NCBI RefSeq assembly: GCF_002160025.1
Contig: NZ_NFJU01000001.1
Location: 185,700-249,699 of the forward strand
Direction: 5' to 3'
Length of the DNA: 64,000 nucleotides
From: Anaeromassilibacillus sp. An200
GTDB lineage: Bacteria > Bacillota > Clostridia > Oscillospirales > Acutalibacteraceae
Below the pieces are notes generated by a model that was not told where the DNA came from, did not search any database, and saw nothing but the letters and a program-made list of their open reading frames with translations. Position numbers and translations under genes: made by a program. Positions 7,754-14,914 of this stretch are shown here, in pieces; position 1 is the stretch's first letter, and each line of letters begins with the position of its first letter.

Positions 7754-8860
7754 TTACAGCCCCTTTAATTCCTGCGCAATTTCCATACAGAGATCCTCGG
7801 TCTGCGGAAGGAAGCCCAGCTTGTCCAGGAAAGCATGGGAAACGCCATTGTAGCGGACAGCCCGCGCCTCACAGCCATTTTTGCGCAAAAGTCCCGCGTA
7901 ATACTCTGTTTGCAGACGCAGACCGTCAAATTCCGCGGATATGCAGAGCGCTTTCGGCAATCCGCGGTGGCTCAAAGCCAGCAAAGGACTGACATAGGGA
8001 TGGTAGGCCGCCTCCCGATTGGGAAGATAAACATGCTCCATTTCGATCCGATTATCTTCCTTCGACTGTGGACGGGCAATGCAGATCAAGGAATCAATCA
8101 GTTCCCTTTGTTCCTCACTGATTTCAAATTCTCCTAAATCGAAATGATAACCGGGATTCCCTGTATACAGCATGGTCACACAGGGATAAATCAGGACCTG
8201 AAGCGCAATAAAATGCGTCCCCATATCGCGATCCCAGAGAGAAACTGCCGCCGCAAGATTTCCTCCTGCGCTGTCGCCGCCTACCGCGATTTTGGTGCGG
8301 TCCACACCATATTCGTCTGCATGCTCCCAGACATGGCGCACCGCCGCGCAGCAGTCCTGAAACCCATTGGGAAATTTCTTTTCCGGTGCGAGTGAATAGT
8401 CCACATTAAACACAACAGCATCGGCAAGCTGCGCAATCAGACGGCAGGGGTTCTCCACCGTGTAGGGCGTACCGCCCATCCAGCCGCCGCCATGGAAAAA
8501 AATCAGACAGGGTTTTCCTGGCTTGCGCTCGGAAAAACGTCTGTAATACCGCCAGAGGCCCACCTCATTGTCGCCCGCGTGGATGGTTTCAAATTTGGTA
8601 TACAGTTCCTCGGTACAAAGATTTCGATTGGGAAAGCCCATGGAATCCCGGATTTCCTGCACGCTGGGCTCCCTTGGCTCAGATGGCGTGTTCTCTTGTC
8701 CTGCCCGCTGACGCTCCATCAGTTCTCTTTCATGCTCGTCAAGCCAGCCCGAAGCCTTGGCCGTTGGGCTTTTCTTGATCAGCACCGGCATTCCCTCATA
8801 GGTTACCACCGTATCCTGACTTTGCAGAAAAGAAACCTCCTGCTGCTCATATTCTCTCAT
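7754..8860 (-). CDS. Alpha/beta hydrolase (HSL-type esterase/lipase)
   Basis: A 368-residue cytoplasmic esterase of the hormone-sensitive-lipase group. The oxyanion-hole motif HGGGW is near residue 145, the nucleophile elbow is GDSAGG near residue 215, and the acid and histidine of the triad are expected in SAEFDGL and GVSHAF. The first 110 residues form an extended N-terminal cap with no signal peptide. The start has GGGGAGGAG about eight bases upstream. It stands alone, divergent from the DtxR-type regulator. The natural ester is unknown. Confidence 0.88.
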   Translation of the reverse strand: MREYEQQEVSFLQSQDTVVTYEGMPVLIKKSPTAKASGWLDEHERELMERQRAGQENTPSEPREPSVQEIRDSMGFPNRNLCTEELYTKFETIHAGDNEVGLWRYYRRFSERKPGKPCLIFFHGGGWMGGTPYTVENPCRLIAQLADAVVFNVDYSLAPEKKFPNGFQDCCAAVRHVWEHADEYGVDRTKIAVGGDSAGGNLAAAVSLWDRDMGTHFIALQVLIYPCVTMLYTGNPGYHFDLGEFEISEEQRELIDSLICIARPQSKEDNRIEMEHVYLPNREAAYHPYVSPLLALSHRGLPKALCISAEFDGLRLQTEYYAGLLRKNGCEARAVRYNGVSHAFLDKLGFLPQTEDLCMEIAQELKGL

Positions 8861-8991
8861 ACTTGACTCCTCCCCATTCTAAAATTGGATAAAACATCCT
8901 ATTTTTTCTATTGATTGCTTTCAGAGTAGCACATTGATACAAAAAAGTAAAGATTACGCTCCCCAATCAGTGGCAAAACCAGGACAAATTC

Positions 8992-9020
8992 TTGAATCGA
9001 AACGGGATGCATGATACAAT
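8992..9020 (+). promoter_or_regulatory. Promoter for the DtxR-type regulator
   Basis: TTGAAT (8992-8997) and TACAAT (9015-9020) are 17 bases apart, with the start codon 35 bases downstream. It lies in the divergent region shared with the hydrolase gene. Confidence 0.65.
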
Positions 9021-9054
9021 AAAAACAGTAATCCTCAAATGGGAGTTGATCACT

Positions 9055-9423
9055 ATGCAGATCCATGAATCTGCCGAAAACTATCTGGAAGCCATTTTGA
9101 TTTTAAAGAAACGGAATGGCCAGGTTCGCTCGATTGATATTGCCAATGAACTTTCCTTCTCCAAACCCAGTGTAAGCGTGGCTATGAAGAATCTTCGCAC
9201 AAACGGCTATATCTCCGTCGACGAGGATGGTTTCATTTCCTTGCTGGAAAAGGGCCAGGAAATTGCGGAAAAAATTTATGAACGCCATACCTTGATTTCC
9301 AACTGGCTGATTCACCTTGGAGTCGATCCCAAAATCGCGGCGGAGGACGCCTGCCGGATTGAACATGTTATCAGTGAGGAATCTTTTGCGGCTATGAAAG
9401 CCCATGCGGTGCAGGAAACCTGA
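9055..9423 (+). CDS. DtxR/MntR-family metal-dependent regulator
   Basis: A 122-residue winged-helix repressor of the DtxR/MntR type. The N-terminal helix (HESAENYLEAILIL), the helix-turn-helix (IDIANELSFSKPSVSVAMKNL) and the dimerisation/metal helices (ACRIEHVISEESF) follow in the family's order. Asp and Glu/His residues typical of the Mn/Fe site occur in the C-terminal part. It is at the short end of the family and lacks the SH3-like domain. ATG 9055 is preceded by GGGAG at nine bases; an upstream in-frame start at 8992 would fall inside the -35 box and is rejected. Target genes are not obvious from the neighbourhood. Confidence 0.87.
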   Translation: MQIHESAENYLEAILILKKRNGQVRSIDIANELSFSKPSVSVAMKNLRTNGYISVDEDGFISLLEKGQEIAEKIYERHTLISNWLIHLGVDPKIAAEDACRIEHVISEESFAAMKAHAVQET

Positions 9424-9451
9424 ATCCTTTCATTTTCCCGGCAGAATATTG

Positions 9452-9489
9452 GGGCGGCGCTTCGAAACCATCGAAGCGCCGCCCTTTTG
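9452..9489 (+). terminator. Terminator after the DtxR-type gene
   Basis: GGGCGGCGCTTCGA and TCGAAGCGCCGCCC form a perfect 14-bp stem with a five-base loop, followed by TTTT. Confidence 0.9.
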
Positions 9490-9529
9490 CTATTTTACGC
9501 AAACGTGCAAAAAGTTTTGGGAAAGACTA

Positions 9530-9558
9530 TTGACAGAATACAGGCGAATGCATATAAT
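9530..9558 (+). promoter_or_regulatory. Consensus promoter of the zinc operon
   Basis: TTGACA (9530-9535) and TATAAT (9553-9558) are both perfect matches to the sigma-A consensus with the ideal 17-base spacer. Such a strong promoter fits a gene set that is kept off by a repressor. Confidence 0.88.
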
Positions 9559-9559
9559 A

Positions 9560-9583
9560 ACATTTGAACAGATATTCAAATAT
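9560..9583 (+). promoter_or_regulatory. SmtB/CzrA-type operator
   Basis: An imperfect inverted repeat directly downstream of the -10 box reads ACATTTGAACA-GA-TATTCAAATAT, which is the 12-2-12 arrangement bound by ArsR/SmtB metal sensors with the core TGAACA-N2-TATTCA. A bound dimer would block the transcription start, so the operon is predicted to be autorepressed by the downstream sensor and derepressed by metal. Confidence 0.82.
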
Positions 9584-9600
9584 TTAAAGGAGGCAAATAC

Positions 9601-9972
9601 ATGACTTCCCTCTCCAACCAGTTTTCGGACGTTTCCGATAAATCCGCCCCGCCGGAAAGCGAAGCTTTGGCACAGACACGGGAAAGCCTTCCGGATGATG
9701 AAGTGCTGTATGATCTGGCAGAGCTGTTCAAGGTATTCGGCGACACAACGCGGGTGAAAATTCTATATGCGCTGTTTGAAAACGAACTGTGCGTCAATGA
9801 CATTGCTCAATGCCTCAATACCACCCCCTCTGCTGTCAGCCACCAGCTTCGGATTTTAAAAAGCAGTAAGCTGGTGCGTTTTCGGCGGGAAGGCAAAACC
9901 GTTTTTTACGCTCTGGATGATGATCATGTGCGGAGCATGATCGCCCTGGGGCTGGACCACATTGCGGAATAA
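9601..9972 (+). CDS. ArsR/SmtB-family zinc-sensing repressor
   Basis: A 123-residue winged-helix metal sensor. The DNA-binding helix is ...TTPSAVSHQLRIL and the wing is VRFRREGKTVFYAL. The alpha-5 metal site is complete: Asp107-x-His109 and His120-x-x-Glu123, the same D-H-H-E set as in SmtB, which points to Zn(II). The alpha-3 box is ELCVND rather than the ELCVCD of CadC, so a Cd/Pb thiolate site is unlikely. The gene follows its own operator, has AAAGGAGG at the right distance, and precedes a metallochaperone and P1B ATPase. Confidence 0.9.
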   Translation: MTSLSNQFSDVSDKSAPPESEALAQTRESLPDDEVLYDLAELFKVFGDTTRVKILYALFENELCVNDIAQCLNTTPSAVSHQLRILKSSKLVRFRREGKTVFYALDDDHVRSMIALGLDHIAE

Positions 9973-9995
9973 TTTGCAGAAAAGGAGTGCTCACG

Positions 9996-10211
9996 ATGAA
10001 AAAGAAGCTGAAGATTGATGTGGACTGCGCAAACTGCGCCGCCAAGATGGAAAGTGCCGTGAAAAAGCTGGACGGTGTAACGGATGCGGCTATCAGCTTT
10101 ATGAGCCAGCGGCTGATTCTGGAGGCTGATGAGGACCGCTTTGACAGCGTCCTGAAAGAAGTCATCCGGACATGCAAGCGGGTGGAGCCTGACTGTGAGA
10201 TTTATCTGTAA
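9996..10211 (+). CDS. HMA-domain metallochaperone
   Basis: A 71-residue stand-alone heavy-metal-associated domain. The metal-binding motif is DCANCAAKM (CxxC) at about residues 11-14 of the loop, followed by the alpha helix MESAVKKL and the beta strand AAISFMSQRLIL. It probably hands metal to the ATPase encoded next, which has no N-terminal HMA domain of its own. ATG 9996 is nine bases from AAAGGAG; a GTG at 9987 touches the ribosome-binding site and is less likely. Confidence 0.88.
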   Translation: MKKKLKIDVDCANCAAKMESAVKKLDGVTDAAISFMSQRLILEADEDRFDSVLKEVIRTCKRVEPDCEIYL

Positions 10212-10216
10212 AAAAC

Positions 10217-10250
10217 GGCGGGAGAGCTGAGTCCATGCTCTCCCGCCCCT
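10217..10250 (+). terminator. Intra-operon GC hairpin, possible partial terminator
   Basis: GGCGGGAGAGC and GCTCTCCCGCC form a perfect 11-bp stem with a nine-base loop, followed by CC and only three Ts. It lies between the chaperone and the ATPase, so it may lower ATPase expression or protect the upstream RNA. Confidence 0.6.
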
Positions 10251-10269
10251 TTGAGGAGGCATCGCTGAA

Positions 10270-12138
10270 ATGAACAGGAAACAAAAGACTATTCTGATTC
10301 GCATTCTACTCACAGCAGTGCTTACGCTCGCACTGCATCCGCTTCCCGTTGAAGGCTGGGCGCGTCTCCTCCTCACCCTGATTCCCTACCTGCTGATTGG
10401 CTGGGATATCCTGCGAAAAGCTGTTCTTGGGATTTTTCACCGGGAACTGTTTGATGAAAATTTCCTGATGTCCATTGCCACCATCGGCGCTTTGGTTCTG
10501 GGGCAATACGAGGAAAGCGTTGAGGTGATGCTCTTCTATCAAATCGGCGAGCTGTTTCAGAGCTATGCCGTCGGAAAAAGCCGCCGCAGCATTGCTTCCC
10601 TGATGGATATCCGCCCTGATTTCGCCAACGTGGAGCGTGACGGGCAGATCGTTCAGGTGGATCCCGAGGAGGTACAGCCGGGCGACTGCATTGTTGTCCG
10701 GCCGGGAGAGCGGATTCCGCTGGATGGAACGGTCCTGGAAGGTGTGTCCGCTCTCAATACAAGCGCTCTCACGGGGGAAAGCCTCCCGCGTGATGTGGTT
10801 CCGGGCAGCGATGTCATCAGCGGATGCGTGAACCTTTCCGGCCTTCTGCGCATTCGTGTGACAAAGCCGTTTGAGGAATCCACCGTCAACCGGATCCTGG
10901 AGTTAGTGGAGAATTCCAGTTTGAAAAAGTCCAAAACGGAAAATTTTATCACACGCTTTGCCCATTACTATACGCCTATTGTTTGCATTGGAGCAGTGCT
11001 GCTTGCTGTTCTTCCGCCGCTATTTCTGGGAAACTGGCCGGAATGGATCAGCCGTGCATTGACCTTCCTTGTGATCAGCTGTCCCTGCGCGCTGGTCATC
11101 AGCATTCCACTTTCCTTCTTCGGCGGGATTGGCGGGGCAAGCCGGGCGGGAATCCTTGTTAAGGGCGGCACGGATCTGGAATCGCTGGCGCGCACCAAAA
11201 CCATTGTATTTGACAAAACCGGGACGCTCACCCAGGGCGTATTTACCGTCACCGAAATGACGCCCGCTCCGGGATGGGATGCGGGCGATCTTCTGGAACT
11301 GGCCGCGCTGGCGGAAGTCTATTCCAACCATCCAATCAGCCGCAGCCTGCGCGACGCCTGTGCGCACCCGCTGGATTTGGAGCGCGTTGGAGAGAGCGAG
11401 GAGCTGGCAGGCAGCGGCGTGATTACCTGGGTGGACGGAAAACAGGTTGCCGCCGGAAATGCCCGCCTGATGAACCACATCCACGTTGCCTTTACAGAAA
11501 ACACCCACCCAGGCACCATCGTCTATCTCGCGGTAAACGGCAGCTTTGCGGGCTCTATTGTGATCAGCGATCAGCTCAAGGCCTCCTCGATGCAGGCTAT
11601 GAAAGAGCTCCAAGCGCAGGGAATTCGTACGGTCCTGCTGACCGGAGACTCGGAAAAAGCGGCGCAGGCTGTGGGCAGCGCACTGAAAATAGATGAAATC
11701 CACAGCGGCCTTCTTCCCGATGGCAAAGTAGAGCATGTGGAACGCCTCCTGGCCGCCAAGCCCCAGAAAAGCACCCTCGCTTTCGTGGGAGACGGCATCA
11801 ACGATGCGCCTGTCCTTACCCGCGCTGACGTCGGCATTGCTATGGGCGCCATGGGAAGCGATGCGGCTATTGAAGCGGCGGACGTGGTGCTGATGGACGA
11901 CGATCCCCGCAAGATTTCTCTTGCCATGCGGATCGCACGCAAGTGCCTGCGGATCGTAAAGGAAAATATCATCTTTGCGCTCAGTGTGAAAATCATCTGC
12001 CTGCTTCTCGGTGCCCTTGGAAAAGCCGGCATGCAGGCGGCGATTTTCGCGGATGTAGGCGTGATGGTGCTGGCTGTACTCAATGCGGTGCGCACGCTCC
12101 GCGTTGATCACATGTCGAAAAACTCCTCGCAAGCATAA
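10270..12138 (+). CDS. cadA: Zn/Cd-type P1B ATPase exporter
   Basis: A 622-residue heavy-metal-translocating P-type ATPase that exports Zn(II), Cd(II) or Pb(II) from the cytoplasm. The membrane CPC motif is in ISCPCALVIS, the phosphorylation site is DKTGTLT, the actuator motif is TGES, the hinge is GDGINDAP, and the last helices contain the Asp of FADVGVMVL typical of the ZntA/CadA subgroup. The usual N-terminal HMA domain is missing: the chain begins directly with membrane segments, and a separate HMA protein is encoded just upstream. The start has GAGGAGGC at about ten bases. With the SmtB-type sensor this forms a complete zinc efflux operon. Confidence 0.93.
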   Translation: MNRKQKTILIRILLTAVLTLALHPLPVEGWARLLLTLIPYLLIGWDILRKAVLGIFHRELFDENFLMSIATIGALVLGQYEESVEVMLFYQIGELFQSYAVGKSRRSIASLMDIRPDFANVERDGQIVQVDPEEVQPGDCIVVRPGERIPLDGTVLEGVSALNTSALTGESLPRDVVPGSDVISGCVNLSGLLRIRVTKPFEESTVNRILELVENSSLKKSKTENFITRFAHYYTPIVCIGAVLLAVLPPLFLGNWPEWISRALTFLVISCPCALVISIPLSFFGGIGGASRAGILVKGGTDLESLARTKTIVFDKTGTLTQGVFTVTEMTPAPGWDAGDLLELAALAEVYSNHPISRSLRDACAHPLDLERVGESEELAGSGVITWVDGKQVAAGNARLMNHIHVAFTENTHPGTIVYLAVNGSFAGSIVISDQLKASSMQAMKELQAQGIRTVLLTGDSEKAAQAVGSALKIDEIHSGLLPDGKVEHVERLLAAKPQKSTLAFVGDGINDAPVLTRADVGIAMGAMGSDAAIEAADVVLMDDDPRKISLAMRIARKCLRIVKENIIFALSVKIICLLLGALGKAGMQAAIFADVGVMVLAVLNAVRTLRVDHMSKNSSQA

Positions 12139-12139
12139 A

Positions 12140-12188
12140 AACGCCCCCTCTCCCTGTCTTTGACGCAGAGAGAAGGGGCGTTCCTCTT
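12140..12188 (+). terminator. Terminator between convergent cadA and comEA-like genes
   Basis: AACGCCCC pairs with GGGGCGTT with further CTCTC/GAGAG pairing inside. A T-rich tract follows on the plus strand and AAAA precedes it, so it can work in both directions. Confidence 0.75.
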
Positions 12189-12535
12189 TATTCCACCGTA
12201 ACAGAATCGCGAAGCTTTTCCAGTGTCTTTTCTCCGATTCCGTAGACCTGTTCCAGTTCCTCCACGGAAGTAAACGGTCCGTTCTCTTCCCGATAGTCCA
12301 GAATTGCCTGCGCAGTCACAGGCCCTATGCCAGGAAGCGTATCCAGCTGCTCCAAGGTAGCCGTGTTAAGATTCACGGGCCATTCCGGAGAGGAGGAAGC
12401 TTCCTCGGAAACAACACTCACCACCACAGGACGTGTCACCTCCGGGACAAAGAAAGCCTGATAAGCTACCAGTACAGCCGCCAAGAGGAGCGCCGTACCG
12501 ATTAGGATGCGCGTTTGCACCGATTCCTTGTCCAT
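12188..12535 (-). CDS. ComEA-like helix-hairpin-helix DNA-binding protein
   Basis: A 115-residue protein with an N-terminal membrane anchor (about residues 8-28), a short linker and a C-terminal helix-hairpin-helix pair of the ComEA type: VNLNTATLEQLDTLPGIGPVTAQAIL followed by the second GIGEKTLEKL. ComEA binds incoming double-stranded DNA at the cell surface during natural transformation. No comEB/comEC gene is adjacent here, so a competence role is inferred only from the family. Start ATG has AAGGAGGAGAG just upstream; an upstream extension with a poor start was rejected. Confidence 0.85.
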   Translation of the reverse strand: MDKESVQTRILIGTALLLAAVLVAYQAFFVPEVTRPVVVSVVSEEASSSPEWPVNLNTATLEQLDTLPGIGPVTAQAILDYREENGPFTSVEELEQVYGIGEKTLEKLRDSVTVE

Positions 12536-12558
12536 ATCTCTCTCCTCCTTGCCCGCTT

Positions 12559-13377
12559 TCACGGACAATCGGAGCAGAGCTGTTCCAGATACTCCACCAA
12601 ATCCGCGAGCGCGCCGTCCGTACAGGAGCACACCACCAGCTCCGCCTGTTTTTGCAGCTGTTCCGGAGCGTTTGCGGGAACCACCGCGTGTCCAGCGGCT
12701 TGCAGCAGTTCCTCATCGTTATAGAAATCCCCAATGGCATACACCTGCTCCAGCGGGATTCCCAGATATGCGGCAAGTTTGCGGAGCAGCTTCCCCTTGT
12801 TGGCCTCGGACGGGAGGATTTCCAGATAGTTTTCCGAGGAAAACACAAACCGCAGGCCGTCGTGCGGCAGAGTCTCCGCAAAGGCCATCGCCTCCTGAAC
12901 AAGAGCAGGATCTCCCCCGAAAAACAGCTTCATCCAGGGGGCAAAACAGGCCGTCTCCACACCATCCGTAAAGGAATATAATTCCGGAGTCTTTGTGTTT
13001 TTGATGTACGAGGTACGCCGGACAATTCCTATGCTATCCTGGTAAAAACACTCCATCCCAAGTGTGGGAAAGCGATCATACATTTGCTTGAGCAAAGGAG
13101 CGGCCTCCTCCTTGGCAAGAGGGCAGGACTCCAATACCTTTTGCTGTTTGTAGTCGTAGAGCAAAGCGCCATTGAGACAGATCGCCGGCGCATTCACGGG
13201 CAGACGGTCCAGAAACTGCCCGGCGGATCCAATGGAACGGCCCGTCGCCAATGTGAAACGCCCGCCCTTCTCCGCAAAGCGGCGCAGAGCAGAAAGGTTG
13301 CGTTCCGGAATTTCACGCCCACCCGGCAACAGGGTTCCATCAATGTCGCTTGCAATCAGGATTTGATCCCATTTCAT
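12559..13377 (-). CDS. Cof-like HAD hydrolase
   Basis: A 272-residue phosphatase of the HAD superfamily, Cof subgroup (IIB cap). Motif I is ASDIDGTLLPGG at the N terminus, motif II Thr/Ser occurs in LATGR, Lys in the EANKGKLLRKL region is motif III, and motif IV is AIGDFYNDEELL. Substrates are usually sugar phosphates or nucleotides; specificity cannot be read. Its ATG overlaps the stop of rluD by four bases (ATGA), so the two are coupled. Confidence 0.9.
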   Translation of the reverse strand: MKWDQILIASDIDGTLLPGGREIPERNLSALRRFAEKGGRFTLATGRSIGSAGQFLDRLPVNAPAICLNGALLYDYKQQKVLESCPLAKEEAAPLLKQMYDRFPTLGMECFYQDSIGIVRRTSYIKNTKTPELYSFTDGVETACFAPWMKLFFGGDPALVQEAMAFAETLPHDGLRFVFSSENYLEILPSEANKGKLLRKLAAYLGIPLEQVYAIGDFYNDEELLQAAGHAVVPANAPEQLQKQAELVVCSCTDGALADLVEYLEQLCSDCP

Positions 13378-14321
13378 GCTTCTTCGCCTCTCTCCCCACC
13401 CGCCTTACGGCGCAGTTTCTCCAGAAACGCGGTAAAATAGGAGGGCAGCTCGCTGTCAAATTCCATCCAGCGCCCATCCCGCGGATGAGCAAATCCAATG
13501 GATTTGGCGTGCAGACACTGGCCATGCAGCTCAGTCAGCACTTTCTTTGGCCCATAGACTTCATCTCCCGCGACCGGATGCCCCAGATAGGCCATGTGCA
13601 CCCGGATCTGGTGCGTGCGGCCTGTTTCCAGCCGAAGCCGCACATGGGTAAAACCCGGATAGCGTGCCAGAACTTCATAATGCGTGACAGCAGAACGGGA
13701 ATGCTGCTGTGTAACCGCCATTTTTTTTCGCTCCACCGGATGCCGTCCAATCGGCGCATCCACTGTGCCGCTGTCCTCCCGCAGCGAACCATAGACCACT
13801 GCTTCATAAGTACGCGTGAATGTATGGGCTTTGATCTGCTCCGCAAGGCGCAGGTGTGCAAAATCATTCTTTGCGACTATCAGAAGCCCGCTTGTATTCT
13901 TGTCGATCCGGTGGACAATTCCGGGGCGGATCACCCCGCCGATCCCGGAAAGCGAGCCCCTGCAATGCGCCAAAAGGGCATTCACCAGTGTTCCGGAAGG
14001 ATTTCCCGCCGCGGGATGTACTACCATCCCCTTAGGCTTGTTCACCACCAGAAGATCCTCATCCTCATACACGATGGCAAGAGGGATCTCCTCGGGAAGC
14101 ACATCTGCCGAAACAGGATCCGGAATGGTCACAAGGATGCGGTCTCCCGCCTTTACACGGTAGGATTTCGCCAGCGGTTTTCCGTCCTTCTGCACCGCTT
14201 CTGCCTCCGTCAGTTTTTCTACCGCCGTTCGTGTCAAATCCTCCATTTTTCCCGCAAGGAAACGATCCAACCTCTGGCCTTCCTCCTCCGGAAGAACAGC
14301 CAATTCCTCGGTGCGCGCCAT
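13374..14321 (-). CDS. rluD: RluD-type 23S rRNA/tRNA pseudouridine synthase
   Basis: A 315-residue pseudouridine synthase of the RluA/RluD family. An N-terminal S4 domain (RLDRFLAGKMEDLTRTAVEKL) precedes the catalytic domain with the nucleophilic Asp in IVHRIDKNTSGLLIVAKN. It is expected to modify 23S rRNA helix 69 or a related site. The ATG at 14321 lies between GGAGAA and the coding stretch MARTEEL and overlaps the end of lspA by a few bases; a longer version from 14384 would overlap lspA by 62 bases with a low-quality leader. It is downstream of lspA, a standard Firmicutes arrangement. Confidence 0.9.
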   Translation of the reverse strand: MARTEELAVLPEEEGQRLDRFLAGKMEDLTRTAVEKLTEAEAVQKDGKPLAKSYRVKAGDRILVTIPDPVSADVLPEEIPLAIVYEDEDLLVVNKPKGMVVHPAAGNPSGTLVNALLAHCRGSLSGIGGVIRPGIVHRIDKNTSGLLIVAKNDFAHLRLAEQIKAHTFTRTYEAVVYGSLREDSGTVDAPIGRHPVERKKMAVTQQHSRSAVTHYEVLARYPGFTHVRLRLETGRTHQIRVHMAYLGHPVAGDEVYGPKKVLTELHGQCLHAKSIGFAHPRDGRWMEFDSELPSYFTAFLEKLRRKAGGERGEEA

Positions 14322-14322
14322 C

Positions 14323-14805
14323 TCAGCGTTTTCTCCGCAGAACCGGCTCACCCGCCGGCTTTTTCTCCGCAAAAAAGAGAACATGGATCACAAACAAAGC
14401 CGTTCCGATGACAACGGCACAATCCGCAAAATTAAATACGGGCGGAAAAAACGAGACATGGATATAATCCACTACATAGCCCAGCCACACGCGATCCACC
14501 ATATTGCCAAGGCCTCCGCCCAAAATCAGCGCGCTTGCCAGATAAGTCAGCGTTGTGTGATGATGGTAGCGGAACAGCAGGATCAAAATGACCACCATCA
14601 GAATCCCAGTCATGATGATGAAAAACCAACGCTGATTGCTTAAAATTCCGAATGCGGCTCCCCGGTTTTCCACATAAGTAAAATCCAGCAGTCCCTCAAT
14701 CAGGACATGCGTTCCAACCGGCTTGAGATTTTGAACCACAACATATTTCAGGATCTGATCCACGACAGCCAGCACAACGGCAAGTCCTATCATCAGAATC
14801 GGCAC
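14323..14805 (-). CDS. lspA: Lipoprotein signal peptidase II
   Basis: A 160-residue, four-helix aspartyl protease that cleaves prolipoproteins after diacylglyceryl transfer. The family motifs are present: FTYVENRGAAFGIL and GNMVDRVWLGYVVDYIHV, the latter with the second catalytic Asp. The start is a GTG at 14803-14805 with AGGAGGAAG six bases upstream. It precedes rluD with a slight overlap and follows ileS, which ends at a terminator about 110 bases upstream. Confidence 0.93.
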   Translation of the reverse strand: MPILMIGLAVVLAVVDQILKYVVVQNLKPVGTHVLIEGLLDFTYVENRGAAFGILSNQRWFFIIMTGILMVVILILLFRYHHHTTLTYLASALILGGGLGNMVDRVWLGYVVDYIHVSFFPPVFNFADCAVVIGTALFVIHVLFFAEKKPAGEPVLRRKR

Positions 14806-14829
14806 GGTTATCTTCCTCCTTGGTGTGCA

Positions 14830-14869
14830 AAAGGCGGGCAGCCCTTTTTCGGATATCCTGCCCGCCTTT
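14830..14869 (-). terminator. Terminator after ileS
   Basis: AAAGGCGGGCAG and CTGCCCGCCTTT form a perfect 12-bp stem. Reading on the minus strand it is followed by TTTTGC just before the lspA ribosome-binding site, so lspA transcription depends on read-through or a nearby promoter. Confidence 0.8.
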
Positions 14870-14914
14870 GTTCTTTCTCATACGCCGCACATCTTCATGC
14901 CACAGCAAACTATT

